Of a stretch of DNA of 64,000 nt, positions 20,304 through 30,302 are shown one piece after another. The translations under genes were made by a program, and so were the position numbers. Location: the NCBI RefSeq assembly GCF_000024505.1, contig NC_013532.1:1116001-1180000 (forward strand), given 5' to 3'. Source of the DNA: Anaplasma centrale str. Israel. Lineage in GTDB: Bacteria; Pseudomonadota; Alphaproteobacteria; Rickettsiales; Anaplasmataceae. Numbering within the stretch: position 1 is the first letter of the stretch; every line of letters starts with the position of its first letter. Below the pieces are notes generated by a model. That model did no database searches, was not told the DNA's origin, and worked only from the letters and a program-made list of their open reading frames with translations.

Positions 20304-22547
20304 ATGAATAGACAAGCCTTTTTGACAGAACTTCAGCATGCTTGGCACGCTCTTGACTTGCGGACATTGGAATACGCTCTTAGGATGTCCAGCTATGTCA
20401 CGGAGGCGCTTGAAAGCAGTGACGTCACAACTTTGGTTAGGCAATGCTCAGAGATATTCTTGAGGATACAAGACGACCTTACAGTAACCCAGGATGGCAG
20501 AGCTTTACACGAGTATAACAGGTATGTCAGAGATGTGCTGGGAAGGGCGTTGTCGGCATTGTGTGCTATCTCTGCTCTGCACAAAAATGAGGGGTACTTA
20601 ACCCCATATCGCAGTATTAGGCACATACTTGACAGCAGCGTACCAAGTGCAGAAAAGTACAGGTGCCTTCTGGTGGAATTCATGGAGGCCCTGCAACCCG
20701 CAAGAGTGGGGTACTTTCCCGAGGCATACTCAAGTACATCCGTGGGGAGAGTGCGCACAGTGATTATGCGGAACGCAACACAACTATACATTTGCAGTAC
20801 GACACATGATCGGTACATAAACCAGTTACATGAGTGCTTGTTAAAGATTTTAGAAAAAGTGCCCTTTCTGCTGGCAACTTGTGAGCGCATCTTGTTGGTA
20901 AGAGAGCTATTAGCTCGCATTTCAGACATAAACGCACCGCAACCAGCATCTGCGCATGCAGAAAGCCTGCAGCTACGCTATTTGGACTTAGTAACCAAAA
21001 TTGATTTGGCGTTATCCCGCAGAAGCGAGATTGCCGCGTTGGGTGGTGTACAAGAGCCGGAAATGAGTTTGCCATACGTGGCCAAGCTTTTTGAGATTAT
21101 TTGCAGCATCTCAATTACCAATCTAGTACAACATCGTACAGAATACCCGGGGCTGCGAGCAACGCTGGAGCAGCTCGTACAATTGGGCAGGGATATCGCC
21201 TCTTCCGGATTCCTTAATGCAGAACAGTCAGTAATTTTTGGCGAGGTGCATCTTCCTCTGGTTGAGCGCATGCGTGAACTTTGCAAGCATATAGATAAGT
21301 ACACCAAGTACGCTACACAAGGGCGGAATGCAGAGGCTATGCAAAAATGGCACGGAGAGATTATGCCTTTGCTGCGCATGGTCTCTGGCCTCACACATGC
21401 AGCACAAGTCTCTGAAGAAGATGATACACACGGTAGCGGCGAAATCTTCCGCAAAGTTCGCTTGAAACCGATCTGCCAGCCCAGTGTTACTACACCCCAG
21501 AACTCGTCAGACATTGCACGGCACAAGTATAGGAGACGCTGTGTAGATAGGTTTTACAGTGGGCTCTCACACCTAATGTGTAATGTGCATTTCCTTGACA
21601 GCGTAATGGGTCAACTAGATGCAAAAATATCGCGCCTGTGCCTGGATGCTGGCACTGGGTATGATAACATCTTATCCGGCAGTCCCAGTGGTGATCGCCT
21701 CACTGAGTCCGTATACTGCTACTTGGCCACTCTGCAAGGTACAACACAGGTAACAGTCGGGAACGTGGCGAACTCGAATGCACTCATCGACACCACCGCA
21801 GCACTTTTGTCTCACGCACTAGTGATGCTTGATGGGCACCATATATCTAGAACACGTGGCAGCTCTGTGCAGGAGCAGCACAACCATGCACAAAGCATGG
21901 TTTGCGGTTCGGATGCTGAAAGCGTACGCAAGCTCAGGTATCTGGCAAAGTTAAGGCAGCACATGGCGTCTTGCGCCCTTGTGGCTCCGCCGAAGCGGCA
22001 ATCTGCACATGCGGATACCCTGTATATAGATACGCAATCCCACTTTCTGGCTGGTGTACTGGACGAAGGCGTACCAATTGCTCAGGAATTGTACCCTACA
22101 TTCTCTGCTGTCACGTGCACGCATTATCTTGACACACCACCAGTGGTACAGGAAATGCCTCTTCCACGCGAAATACCGGGCACAGCAGCACGCACGCAAT
22201 ACGTGGCGCATGAATCAACCGCCCGCGATATGTCTATCAGAGGTGCAGTACGCTCTGGTACAAGACTCACACATTGCATGCCGCGTGAAAGCGTCATCAA
22301 AAACGCGCACGAGTTTCCGAGCATGCAGGAATACATCACAACACATGCAACTGGTCATGCATCATCTCCAGGATATACGGTCTCAGCCGACAGTGGCGCG
22401 AGCGGGCAGAGCGCAGTACCAGTAACAGCATACCTCGACGGCATAGAGTGCTCGGGTAATAGCTTAGGAAATAGTAGCCCCACATCGTCACCACAAGTGG
22501 CACACACATTGCAGCACCATGGACATGGGTACACAGCACTTTGGTAA
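20304..22547 (+). CDS. Large hypothetical protein, lineage-specific
   Basis: 747 residues with no family recognised. ATG 20304 follows GGGACTGGA, a reasonable ribosome-binding site. The first ~360 residues look folded and helical, with regular leucines and charged residues (for example YLDLVTKIDLALSRRSEIAAL). The region from ~360 onward becomes rich in His, Ser, Thr, Ala and Gln and looks disordered (HGSGEIFRK, SPTSSPQVAHTLQHHGHG). No signal peptide or transmembrane helix is visible. Helix-rich N-terminus plus a long low-complexity tail is common among secreted effectors, but that is only inference. A second open frame overlaps its last 29 bases, so the original gene may have been longer. Confidence 0.65.
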   Translation: MNRQAFLTELQHAWHALDLRTLEYALRMSSYVTEALESSDVTTLVRQCSEIFLRIQDDLTVTQDGRALHEYNRYVRDVLGRALSALCAISALHKNEGYLTPYRSIRHILDSSVPSAEKYRCLLVEFMEALQPARVGYFPEAYSSTSVGRVRTVIMRNATQLYICSTTHDRYINQLHECLLKILEKVPFLLATCERILLVRELLARISDINAPQPASAHAESLQLRYLDLVTKIDLALSRRSEIAALGGVQEPEMSLPYVAKLFEIICSISITNLVQHRTEYPGLRATLEQLVQLGRDIASSGFLNAEQSVIFGEVHLPLVERMRELCKHIDKYTKYATQGRNAEAMQKWHGEIMPLLRMVSGLTHAAQVSEEDDTHGSGEIFRKVRLKPICQPSVTTPQNSSDIARHKYRRRCVDRFYSGLSHLMCNVHFLDSVMGQLDAKISRLCLDAGTGYDNILSGSPSGDRLTESVYCYLATLQGTTQVTVGNVANSNALIDTTAALLSHALVMLDGHHISRTRGSSVQEQHNHAQSMVCGSDAESVRKLRYLAKLRQHMASCALVAPPKRQSAHADTLYIDTQSHFLAGVLDEGVPIAQELYPTFSAVTCTHYLDTPPVVQEMPLPREIPGTAARTQYVAHESTARDMSIRGAVRSGTRLTHCMPRESVIKNAHEFPSMQEYITTHATGHASSPGYTVSADSGASGQSAVPVTAYLDGIECSGNSLGNSSPTSSPQVAHTLQHHGHGYTALW

Positions 22548-23199
22548 ACAGCACACAAACCTTGCATTGTATCCAGCTACACATTCAACAGCGAGCTCAT
22601 ACGCGGTCAATCGGGGTGAAAGCCCTGCGCCACATGTCCTCGCCACAGACGGACAAATAACTGTATCGGAGCCAGATGCACATGCGGGTACAGAAGCTAT
22701 CCCAATCACACACGCTGCTGGGGTTTCTGAAGTCACAACACGTAATACAACCCCTGAAAGCACAGCCAGAAAGCCCCGTACAACACGCCGAAGGCGCGCG
22801 CCGGACGGCAGTCGCTCCACGGCACGGCGTTGTAGGAAGACTCCATATCAAGTCACTCGCCAGCATGACACAGAAGTTTCACATCTGCACCCGGGCCGGG
22901 GCGCAGCTGAAGCTCATCAGCTCCCCTTGCGGGACGCAACTGCCCAAAAAACTCATGGATATGCATTTAGGCGGCAATCAGGTGAGTGTGCAAGCAGCAG
23001 TGTAATACCTGAAGAGGGCGGTTCTACACAGGGCACACTAGCATCTTCGTCATGTCAAAGTCAGACGGTGCGGCCACGCACGGCACACCACACGTCGCGT
23101 GGTTCTGAACAATCGGAGGAGCCAGATGCACGGCACAGCACAACTCTTGCGATCAACGATGTGACGCCAGCCACTACACGTGCACACCAAATCGCGTAG
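22519..23199 (+). CDS. Hypothetical low-complexity reading frame, possibly the shifted 3' part of the upstream gene
   Basis: 226 codons in the +1 frame relative to the upstream gene, overlapping it by 29 bases. Composition continues the style of the upstream tail: rich in Thr, Ser, His, Ala and Arg, with a basic patch TARKPRTTRRRR. A motif occurs twice, as SEPDAHAGTE and EEPDARHSTT. No ribosome-binding site is evident before ATG 22519. It could be a separate small gene, or the remainder of one long gene after a frameshift between 22519 and 22547. No homologue is recognised. Confidence 0.35.
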   Translation: MDMGTQHFGKQHTNLALYPATHSTASSYAVNRGESPAPHVLATDGQITVSEPDAHAGTEAIPITHAAGVSEVTTRNTTPESTARKPRTTRRRRAPDGSRSTARRCRKTPYQVTRQHDTEVSHLHPGRGAAEAHQLPLRDATAQKTHGYAFRRQSGECASSSVIPEEGGSTQGTLASSSCQSQTVRPRTAHHTSRGSEQSEEPDARHSTTLAINDVTPATTRAHQIA

Positions 23200-23675
23200 G
23201 AGCAGCAAAACAGACACATCACTGCACCGTAGGTTCTGGCGCGCGATCTCATGTGCGTTAGAGCTTCACAAAATGGGTGGTACAATCCGAGAATTTGTAT
23301 GCAATACCTTGTGCTTGAGCTGCGGCGCCAAAAGCTCGGCGCGCTCGCGAAGCAGCCACGCATAACGTATGTAGCTGTACCTCTAGAACGCAAGCGCAGT
23401 ATTTCAGGTAAAACGGAGCGCAACTACCATGGTCCACCCGGGCAGCTATCTCCCCCAGCACCCTAATAAACTGCATAAGCTCGTGCCACAAAGCGGTACT
23501 GGGGAACGCGCGAGCAGTGGAGGTTCGCAAAGACGCAAAAGACAAATGCCTCATAGCATAGGCGAGCAGCTAGGCAGCAGCACCCAAGTGCTATATGCCG
23601 CATACAACTAAGTGGGAAACCGCAGCGTGACAATCGCCCGGTTACCGGCCTGTATTGCGCCGTACACCCCAACTA
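23200..23675. other. Intergenic region or decayed 3' sequence before cdsA
   Basis: About 475 bases with only short overlapping frames in both directions, none with convincing coding character. It may be decayed sequence of the preceding orphan locus, since the base composition is similar. The genes on both sides converge here, so terminators are expected, but no clear hairpin with a T run was found. Confidence 0.3.
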
Positions 23676-24482
23676 TTAAACATCAGCAAAAAATTTTGAC
23701 ACATGTTGTATATAGTAGGCAACCATGGGAGCGGTGAACATAAATCCATCAACGCGGTCTAGTATGCCGCCATGCCCGGGCACAATGAAACCACTATCTT
23801 TGACCTTGCAAAGGCGCTTAATGCCAGACTCGGCAAAATCTCCACACTGTGCAACCACAGCAACTACCACACCGATAAGTAGCGCGTGTGGAACGAAAAA
23901 TATACCAAAAATGATTGACATCAACAGCGTTACCACGGCGCTAAATGCCATGCCTCCAAGTAAGCCCATCCAGGTTTTGTTTGGGCTGACAGCAGGTAAT
24001 ATTTTGCGCTTTCCGAAGCTTTTGCCAACAAAATACGCGCCTGTATCGGCGCTCCATACACTGAGTATCATCCACAGCAGTATGATGGCCCCGTGAGGCA
24101 ACGTGTATAGGTACACAGCAGAAGCATACGGCAGCGCAACCACAAAAATCGCAGGAATATAAAGATGCCTACGCCCGCCCGTTATTTGATGCCACTCAAA
24201 CGCGGATACCATAGACAAGGAGAAGCACACAAGGTAGAACAAACATCCCCCAAAGTACATGCTGCCCAAAAACGCACTAGCCCCTAGCACAGATGTCAAT
24301 ATCCGCAACGGCAGGCTATCGTCGGCCACTGACAGTTTGTGACACAATATTTTTCTTTGTAGTTGCAACATATGGTTACTAGATTTTTTACAAAACTCCC
24401 TGATCTTCATGAATCCCCCAAAATACGGCCGCACAGCATCGACGCATAGATGCAGCAGCTCAAAAGACGGCTGATGGGCCAC
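23676..24482 (-). CDS. cdsA: Phosphatidate cytidylyltransferase
   Basis: Makes CDP-diacylglycerol from phosphatidate and CTP, the branch point of phospholipid synthesis, in the inner membrane. Multiple hydrophobic helices fill residues ~60-190. The CdsA signature sits near the C-terminus as VKDSGFIVPGHGGILDRVDG, preceded by the conserved QCGDFAESGIKR segment. GTG 24482 gives 268 residues. The N-terminal ~50 residues are not typical of CdsA, and ATG 24410 (MKIREFCKK) may be the true start. It is the last gene of the pyrH-frr-uppS-cdsA string. Confidence 0.93.
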   Translation of the reverse strand: MAHQPSFELLHLCVDAVRPYFGGFMKIREFCKKSSNHMLQLQRKILCHKLSVADDSLPLRILTSVLGASAFLGSMYFGGCLFYLVCFSLSMVSAFEWHQITGGRRHLYIPAIFVVALPYASAVYLYTLPHGAIILLWMILSVWSADTGAYFVGKSFGKRKILPAVSPNKTWMGLLGGMAFSAVVTLLMSIIFGIFFVPHALLIGVVVAVVAQCGDFAESGIKRLCKVKDSGFIVPGHGGILDRVDGFMFTAPMVAYYIQHVSKFFADV

Positions 24483-24516
24483 TGACCCACCTTATCGATT
24501 ATACACACATAGCGGC

Positions 24517-25206
24517 CTATCTGCCATATTTCCTGTTCCTCGCCAGATAGTTGTCCAGCGCGTTAGAAAAATGTGCAGCGGTAAAATCCGGCCACATGGT
24601 ATCACAGAAGTAGAGCTCAGCATATGCGAGTTGCCAAAGCAAAAAGTTACTAAGACGCTTTTCGCCTCCTGATCTTATTAGTAAATCAACATCTGGGAGG
24701 CCCTTGGTCCACATAAAGCTGTTCAGCATCTCCCCGTCAACAGACTCAATACCGGAATCCAGTGCCGCGTTCACAGCTTGTATTATGTCTTGCCTTGCGC
24801 CATAGCTCACCGCAACATTCAAGCACAGAGCGTCGTTGTTGCGCGTCACAGATTGAATGTCGAACATGAGCTCAACCACATCTATGCGCAAGAGCTTCAA
24901 ATCACCCACAAACCTTATGCTAGCTCCATAATCATCAGCAAGCTTTCGGAGCTCCGGAGAAGACAGATAGCTAGCAAACATACCCATAATGTCGCTAACT
25001 TCCTCAGTGTTCCTGAACCAATTCTCCATGGAAAACGCGTACAAAGTGAGATGTTTGATGGAGTGGCCAATACATGCCTCCACAACCTTTTCAGCAGCCG
25101 ATAAGCCCTTAGTGTAGGCTTCCATCTGCGGTAGTCCCCGACTTTCCGCCCACCTGCGGTTTCCATCCATTATTATGGCAACGTGCCTGGGCAATTTGTG
25201 CACCAT
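24517..25206 (-). CDS. uppS: Undecaprenyl diphosphate synthase (isoprenyl transferase)
   Basis: Cis-prenyltransferase that makes the C55 lipid carrier for cell-wall precursors. 229 residues from ATG 25206, which has AGGTG six bases upstream; a GTG three codons earlier is possible. HVAIIMDGNRRWA contains the catalytic aspartate. The middle has LTLYAFSMENW, and the C-terminal motif is DLLIRSGGEKRLSNFLLWQ followed by AYAELYF. It lies between frr and cdsA, the classical bacterial order. A retained carrier-lipid enzyme agrees with murA being present. Confidence 0.95.
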   Translation of the reverse strand: MVHKLPRHVAIIMDGNRRWAESRGLPQMEAYTKGLSAAEKVVEACIGHSIKHLTLYAFSMENWFRNTEEVSDIMGMFASYLSSPELRKLADDYGASIRFVGDLKLLRIDVVELMFDIQSVTRNNDALCLNVAVSYGARQDIIQAVNAALDSGIESVDGEMLNSFMWTKGLPDVDLLIRSGGEKRLSNFLLWQLAYAELYFCDTMWPDFTAAHFSNALDNYLARNRKYGR

Positions 25207-25228
25207 AGCAGACACCTAAACAGCGCAT

Positions 25229-25780
25229 TTAGCCTAAAATTTCGCTTTCCTTGACGGAAAAGGCATCGCCTATCTTCTTGATGAACGTATCTGTAACCTT
25301 CTGTATCTCCGCACTCACAGAGTGGAAATCATCCTCTGAAATCTCTTTATTGTCCTGCATAGACTTGAGCTTGTCTATTGTATCCCTCCTAATGTTACGC
25401 ACAGAGACTTTCCCCTCTTCAGTAAGCTTACTGAGCATCTTGACCAGATTCTTTCTCACGTCGCTCGTAAGCTCAGGCACCACCAGCCTTATGGTAGTTG
25501 CCTCACACGTCATACCAAAACCGAGATTTGACGCATCAATGGCCGCCTTGACATCACCAAGTACGCTTGCATCCCACAGCGAAATCAGTAAGGTCCTGCC
25601 AGAGACCGATATACTTGCCACCGTATTCAGCCGCACCTTGTTACCGTAGTAAGTAAGAAACACCCCATCCAACAACGAGGCGCTCACCCGCCCTGTTCTG
25701 ATACCAGATATGTCGCTCAGAAACATCGAGAAGGTCTTCTCCATCCGCTCCTTGGCACATTCCTTGATCGCATCCGTCAT
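25229..25780 (-). CDS. frr: Ribosome recycling factor
   Basis: Releases ribosomes from mRNA after termination, together with EF-G. 183 residues, normal length. The family blocks are [13 protein letters not shown] near residue 27, [20 protein letters not shown], the hinge [15 protein letters not shown] and the late DIDKLKSMQ-like helix. ATG 25780 follows a strong AGGAGG site. It starts 8 bases after pyrH ends, so the two are co-transcribed. Confidence 0.96.
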   Translation of the reverse strand: MTDAIKECAKERMEKTFSMFLSDISGIRTGRVSASLLDGVFLTYYGNKVRLNTVASISVSGRTLLISLWDASVLGDVKAAIDASNLGFGMTCEATTIRLVVPELTSDVRKNLVKMLSKLTEEGKVSVRNIRRDTIDKLKSMQDNKEISEDDFHSVSAEIQKVTDTFIKKIGDAFSVKESEILG

Positions 25781-25788
25781 GTCTCCTC

Positions 25789-26526
25789 CTAGTCAGATAT
25801 AGTTGTGAACCGCCCCTTGCCCTGTACGGCCTCAAAGAATGCCCCATCCCTGCCCAAATCAAACACTATTATCGGTATGGAGTTTTCCCTGGCCAGCGAT
25901 ATTGCAGCCGCATCCATAATCTTCAAATCGGACGCCAAAAGGTCGTGATACGATATCCTGTCATACCGGATCGCGGAGCCGTCTTTCTTAGGATCGGAGG
26001 AGTACACACCATCAACCTGTGTACCCTTGAATATTGCATCGCAGCGCATCTCTATGCCACGGAGCGCAGCTGCAGTGTCCGTAGTAAAGAATGGGCTGCC
26101 TATACCCGCTGCGCATATAACCACCCTCCCCTTCTCAAGATGGCTAACAGCGCGCCTCCTGATATATGTCTCACAAACAGCGGTCATCGGCATGGCTGAC
26201 AGCACCCTGCACTCTACACCCATTTCCTCAAGAGCATTCTGAAGCGCCAGCGCGTTTATTACGGTTGCCAGCATGCCGACATAGTCATTACTGGTCCTTT
26301 CAAACCCATCTGAGGTGGACGAACCACGAAATATGTTACCCCCACCTACAACAATACAGAGCTCCACGCCGGACTCTTTCACCTTCTTGAGGTCACGAGA
26401 CAGCCTTAGTACAACTTCGGGATCAAAGCCAAATCTTTTTTCTCCAACAAGCGCTTCACCTGACACTTTAAGCAAAACCCTAGAATACCGCACACCCTCC
26501 GTAGCGGCACCATCATCTACCGACAT
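25789..26526 (-). CDS. pyrH: UMP kinase
   Basis: Phosphorylates UMP to UDP; a hexameric amino-acid-kinase-fold enzyme. From ATG 26526 ([11 protein letters not shown]) it has 245 residues. The frame stays open 60 codons further upstream, but that part lacks homology character and would be unusual for PyrH. Core blocks are [21 protein letters not shown] (phosphate-binding), the [19 protein letters not shown] segment, [16 protein letters not shown], and the late [19 protein letters not shown]. It heads the pyrH-frr-uppS-cdsA string. The tsf gene usually found before pyrH is replaced here by an AsmA-like gene. Confidence 0.94.
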   Translation of the reverse strand: MSVDDGAATEGVRYSRVLLKVSGEALVGEKRFGFDPEVVLRLSRDLKKVKESGVELCIVVGGGNIFRGSSTSDGFERTSNDYVGMLATVINALALQNALEEMGVECRVLSAMPMTAVCETYIRRRAVSHLEKGRVVICAAGIGSPFFTTDTAAALRGIEMRCDAIFKGTQVDGVYSSDPKKDGSAIRYDRISYHDLLASDLKIMDAAAISLARENSIPIIVFDLGRDGAFFEAVQGKGRFTTISD

Positions 26527-26716
26527 CTTCAAACGAAACCAGTCCCACAGCCTGGCAAGATTATACAACAACCGAACAAAGACGCAATCTTCCATGCGCA
26601 ACTTCACCGTGGCGTAGCGCACATACAACACGGATGCACCCTGCAACTGCAGCACACAACCCTGCCTTTCAACCACAGATTGCTCCCGCGTACAAGAGCC
26701 CGGCAAGAAGTATCAA

Positions 26717-29701
26717 TTATTGTGCGGCGCGTCCATGTTGTTTCACGTTACCCGCTCCACCTCTTGACTTGTCATCTATAGCTTTGAGTACCCTCTTGAG
26801 CAGGTTCGGTGCAAGAATTGACAGGAAGTTCACCGATATATCATGAGCCTTGTCAGTACCCTTGACTTTATAGTCAATAGCGACTACGCCTCTACTGTGC
26901 CCGCCAGTTAGCAACTTGCCAATCAAAGGCGTATTCCACACTAATTTGCTAACCGCATATGCGGGCACTATCTGGCCACGCACATCAAAACTTTTCGTGC
27001 TGAGGTTTATTTCTCCTCCCACACTTATGCCAAGCTCCACCCCTTCAATCCACGATTCATCAAAACTTACGCGGTTTTCGTTGTAATTGAACGGGACATT
27101 AAGCTTGCCAAAGCGTATTCCGCTGCCATTGAGCGTATTACTAATCCCCTGCAGAGATGAGAGAGTTAATATCTGCGCAAGTATGGGCGCGTTCACGATA
27201 TTAAAATTCGTGAGTGAGAATACACCTTGCGTTCTACCAAGGTGACTGTCCGGGTACATGTATATGGACAGATGTCCACCATCTATAGTATTTACAACAT
27301 CAACAGCCCTTAGGAAGCTTCCTGCATTTTCTGTACTTACCTCCAAACCTCTGGGTCCGTATTCTATTCTTACTGGCGCATTATCATTGGCAAAATTCGC
27401 ACTCATCTTCGCATGTAATTTCCCATCGCCATCGTACCCCATACTGAAGAGAACCCGCTTTATGGGCACATTGTTTTTCATGAGCGCGTTGTGCACACGT
27501 AAGTCTATCTTAAGCCCACCTTGTTGGCGCGATTCACCGCTCAAAAAAGCCCACAAGTTGGTCTTGCTGAGATCCAAAAACTTGCCACTTAGCCGCAGCA
27601 CTAGGTTGCCATTTTTTGAAGATTTAACAGAGACTTGCGCGTCTGTTTTTAGGAGCTGTACACGATCGGCCACCAAATTCACACTTGGACCAATTTGTCC
27701 ACTTAACCGCACGTCTATGCCTTGCCCCTCCAAAGTTGCATTGTGCACCTGTATGCTCGCATTCTCCCCCACCAACGCCGTAAACTTCAGTGTTCTTGCT
27801 TGATCACCCTCCTGAAAGTACCCAAGTCCCGAGTACAAGCCTGCAACGTCCAATACGCCATTAACCTTGGTGCTACCATCACTAGAGTGATTGCTGACCC
27901 AATCTATTGTTGCCTTGGCATAACCACTAAGACCGACGTGTCGGGCAGCTGCACTGAACTGTTGTATATTGTCTCCGGAAATGTAGCCATCAAACTTGCA
28001 TGCTATGCGTCCGCCACCACTGGGATTTCCACTTGCAATAAGAGTCATGTCGCGCCCATTCATCTTGCCTTTAATAACTGCTTCTACACTTTCATTGTGA
28101 ATGACAAGATCTAAGCCTGCACCGTATACATCGAAGCTATTTAGAACCCCACTCACCGCAAGGTTTCCGACTTCAGATGTAATGTAAACGTCGCTGTGCA
28201 CGTCAGACACCCCAGCCAGATTCGATACTTCGACTATGAACTTAGTATTGGCGACGCCCGATATATTTTCGGCTGCAACCCCAAAGCGCTCCTGCCCATT
28301 TGCCGCGACATATATCTTGCTGACGTCACCAAAGGCTCTGCCGCGCACTTCAAGTTTTGCATCATCGCTGCCTACGTCCTTTATGATGGCAACACCCTCA
28401 ACAGCATCTACGCCCCTGAAGTTGTAATTGCCAGATCGAATAGCCAGCTCGCCCCTATCCAGTAGCAGGCCGCCGTCCACCACATTTACCACACCCAACT
28501 CGCTGCTAATCCTGATAGCTGCATCTCTCACATGTGCGCTGAACCGGTAATTGGCTACATTTTTCATGTCGTTGATGTGGCCATGGAAAGCTACCTGGGG
28601 CTCCCTGAAAGTGCCATCTACCACGTTATCGCAATACCAACGTTTCAAGTCCGGATATAGCTCCCCAGGCCAGTACCTACACACCCGCTGTGCTTTAAGC
28701 TCATAACTACTCACGCTAGCGCTGAGGCGGCCGTCCGTGGCGTCAAAGGAGGCTCGCATCTTGAGCGCCACATCATCCATGAGAAGATTGAAATCAGACA
28801 ACAAAAGTTCGTGGTCACTGTACTTGGCCTTGACCCGAAAGCCATGCACCGTGACGCTGTCGTGGGGCCCATAGGGAACAGTACCTTTTAGGCTCTGCAA
28901 GTCAATATCGCAGTACTCTATCTGGTCACGCGCATCCAACACTATGTCCGCAGCCCCAGAAATCAGCACCTTGTTATACAAAGGCAGCACACCGTTTAGG
29001 AACCTAATATACTCGAACAGCGCTGTGTTGAAGTTGTCGCACTTAACATTCAGCGAAATCACACCCTTGTAGTGCTCAGATACCTTAACCTTAACCGATG
29101 ATGTGCCGCTGGTTAACTCCAGTGAGAAGATTCTACCATCGTATTTCGCTTCGGTCCCAAACGACAGTGAGTCCACCCTGAGGTTTTCACCGTCTTGGTT
29201 GCTGAGCAGCATACTCCCCACTCTAACGGGTACACTAGATCTAACAAGCACAAACAGTCTCTCCCGTAGTGCAGAAATTGAAAATGAAGCTCTATCGGCA
29301 TCTGCCTCTTTGTCCGGGCTAAATGCGCTCAGATAAACCGTAGGAATCTCAACCCGGCTGGCACCCCAATCTCCCCACAAAAACAGGATGCCTACCTTGG
29401 AGTAAATAGCAACTTCGGGAATTTCCGTCTTGAGGCCTGATTTCTTGTCAACAATGACAAGCCCCTTCGCAGACAGGAAAAAGTTCTCGTCATCCCTGCG
29501 CCAAGATAGTTGAACGTCCTGTATGTCAACATCAGCACCAGCAAAAAATTTGGAGAGCTTGAACTTGAGGTACAAGTTTATGGCGCTAGTGCGGAACTCT
29601 ATGGTGTCCTTAGTACTGACGTGGTAGTACAGCACTCCCCCAAACGCAAGCACCGCACCTACGAGCAGCAATTTTACACAAGTCCACACTATAGAGTTCA
29701 T
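26717..29701 (-). CDS. Large AsmA-like / YhdP-type (DUF3971) envelope protein
   Basis: About 994 residues. An N-terminal anchor helix (VKLLLVGAVLAFGGVLYY, ~residues 9-26) is followed by a long beta-rich stretch of repeating beta-strand segments, and a terminal AsmA-like domain (TKSFDVRGQIVPAYAVSKLV, then TPLIGKLLTGG). The GSGIRFGKLNVPF...GGEINLSTKSFDVRG ending is typical of YhdP/AsmA proteins. These bridge inner and outer membranes and are implicated in phospholipid transport to the outer membrane. Start is set at ATG 29701, with AGGT upstream; GTG 29722 is the alternative. It lies between rnhA and pyrH on the same strand. Confidence 0.8.
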   Translation of the reverse strand: MNSIVWTCVKLLLVGAVLAFGGVLYYHVSTKDTIEFRTSAINLYLKFKLSKFFAGADVDIQDVQLSWRRDDENFFLSAKGLVIVDKKSGLKTEIPEVAIYSKVGILFLWGDWGASRVEIPTVYLSAFSPDKEADADRASFSISALRERLFVLVRSSVPVRVGSMLLSNQDGENLRVDSLSFGTEAKYDGRIFSLELTSGTSSVKVKVSEHYKGVISLNVKCDNFNTALFEYIRFLNGVLPLYNKVLISGAADIVLDARDQIEYCDIDLQSLKGTVPYGPHDSVTVHGFRVKAKYSDHELLLSDFNLLMDDVALKMRASFDATDGRLSASVSSYELKAQRVCRYWPGELYPDLKRWYCDNVVDGTFREPQVAFHGHINDMKNVANYRFSAHVRDAAIRISSELGVVNVVDGGLLLDRGELAIRSGNYNFRGVDAVEGVAIIKDVGSDDAKLEVRGRAFGDVSKIYVAANGQERFGVAAENISGVANTKFIVEVSNLAGVSDVHSDVYITSEVGNLAVSGVLNSFDVYGAGLDLVIHNESVEAVIKGKMNGRDMTLIASGNPSGGGRIACKFDGYISGDNIQQFSAAARHVGLSGYAKATIDWVSNHSSDGSTKVNGVLDVAGLYSGLGYFQEGDQARTLKFTALVGENASIQVHNATLEGQGIDVRLSGQIGPSVNLVADRVQLLKTDAQVSVKSSKNGNLVLRLSGKFLDLSKTNLWAFLSGESRQQGGLKIDLRVHNALMKNNVPIKRVLFSMGYDGDGKLHAKMSANFANDNAPVRIEYGPRGLEVSTENAGSFLRAVDVVNTIDGGHLSIYMYPDSHLGRTQGVFSLTNFNIVNAPILAQILTLSSLQGISNTLNGSGIRFGKLNVPFNYNENRVSFDESWIEGVELGISVGGEINLSTKSFDVRGQIVPAYAVSKLVWNTPLIGKLLTGGHSRGVVAIDYKVKGTDKAHDISVNFLSILAPNLLKRVLKAIDDKSRGGAGNVKQHGRAAQ

Positions 29702-29731
29702 AGAACCTGACAAAAGCCTCACAGCATAAAA

Positions 29732-30196
29732 TCACTTTGGGGCAACCATGCGGCGCTCTGCTTCGCCTCTGGCAAGCATATCAGCCTTTTCGTTATATTC
29801 GTCCCCAGCGTGAGCCTTTACCCACCTCCACTCAATACTATGCAGCAAAGTCAGTCTTTCAAGCTCCATCCACAAGTCAACATTCTTTACAGCAGATTTG
29901 CTAGATGTTCTCCATCCGTTCAGCTTCCATTTGCGAATCCACTCCGTGATCCCATTCTTCACATAGGTGCTGTCAGTATTAACGCACACGCTGCACGGCC
30001 CCGATAAAGCCGCCAAAGCCATAATCACCGCGGTAAGTTCCATTCTGTTATTTGTGGTATCGTCACTGCCACCCGATATTCTGCGCTCCTCTCCGTCACC
30101 AAAGCGCAGCACAGCACCCCAACCTCCAGGTCCAGGATTGCCAGAACAGGCACCATCGGTGTATATGGCAACCCTACTTTTCCCCATAAGCACCAT
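29732..30196 (-). CDS. rnhA: Ribonuclease HI
   Basis: Removes RNA from RNA:DNA hybrids. The DEDD active site is visible: D in [19 protein letters not shown] in [14 protein letters not shown] in [15 protein letters not shown], and the late D in [13 protein letters not shown]. From ATG 30196 it has 154 residues, close to E. coli RNase HI. An ATG at 30247 would add 17 residues outside the fold. It is the first gene of the leftward run into the AsmA-like gene, and diverges from mfd. Confidence 0.95.
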   Translation of the reverse strand: MVLMGKSRVAIYTDGACSGNPGPGGWGAVLRFGDGEERRISGGSDDTTNNRMELTAVIMALAALSGPCSVCVNTDSTYVKNGITEWIRKWKLNGWRTSSKSAVKNVDLWMELERLTLLHSIEWRWVKAHAGDEYNEKADMLARGEAERRMVAPK

Positions 30197-30302
30197 ACGT
30201 CCGTCATTTTTGATTGTATTCCAATACCTCACATAATACAATGACATTCATCGTTAGCCCTAAGGTCTTGCAGCTAGGAGGATGTTTGAGCGGCGCAAGT
30301 AG

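Noticed and set aside
22488-23554. Cys/Arg-rich minus-strand frames opposite the orphan locus
   Set aside because: No start signals and codon use typical of reversed low-complexity coding DNA.
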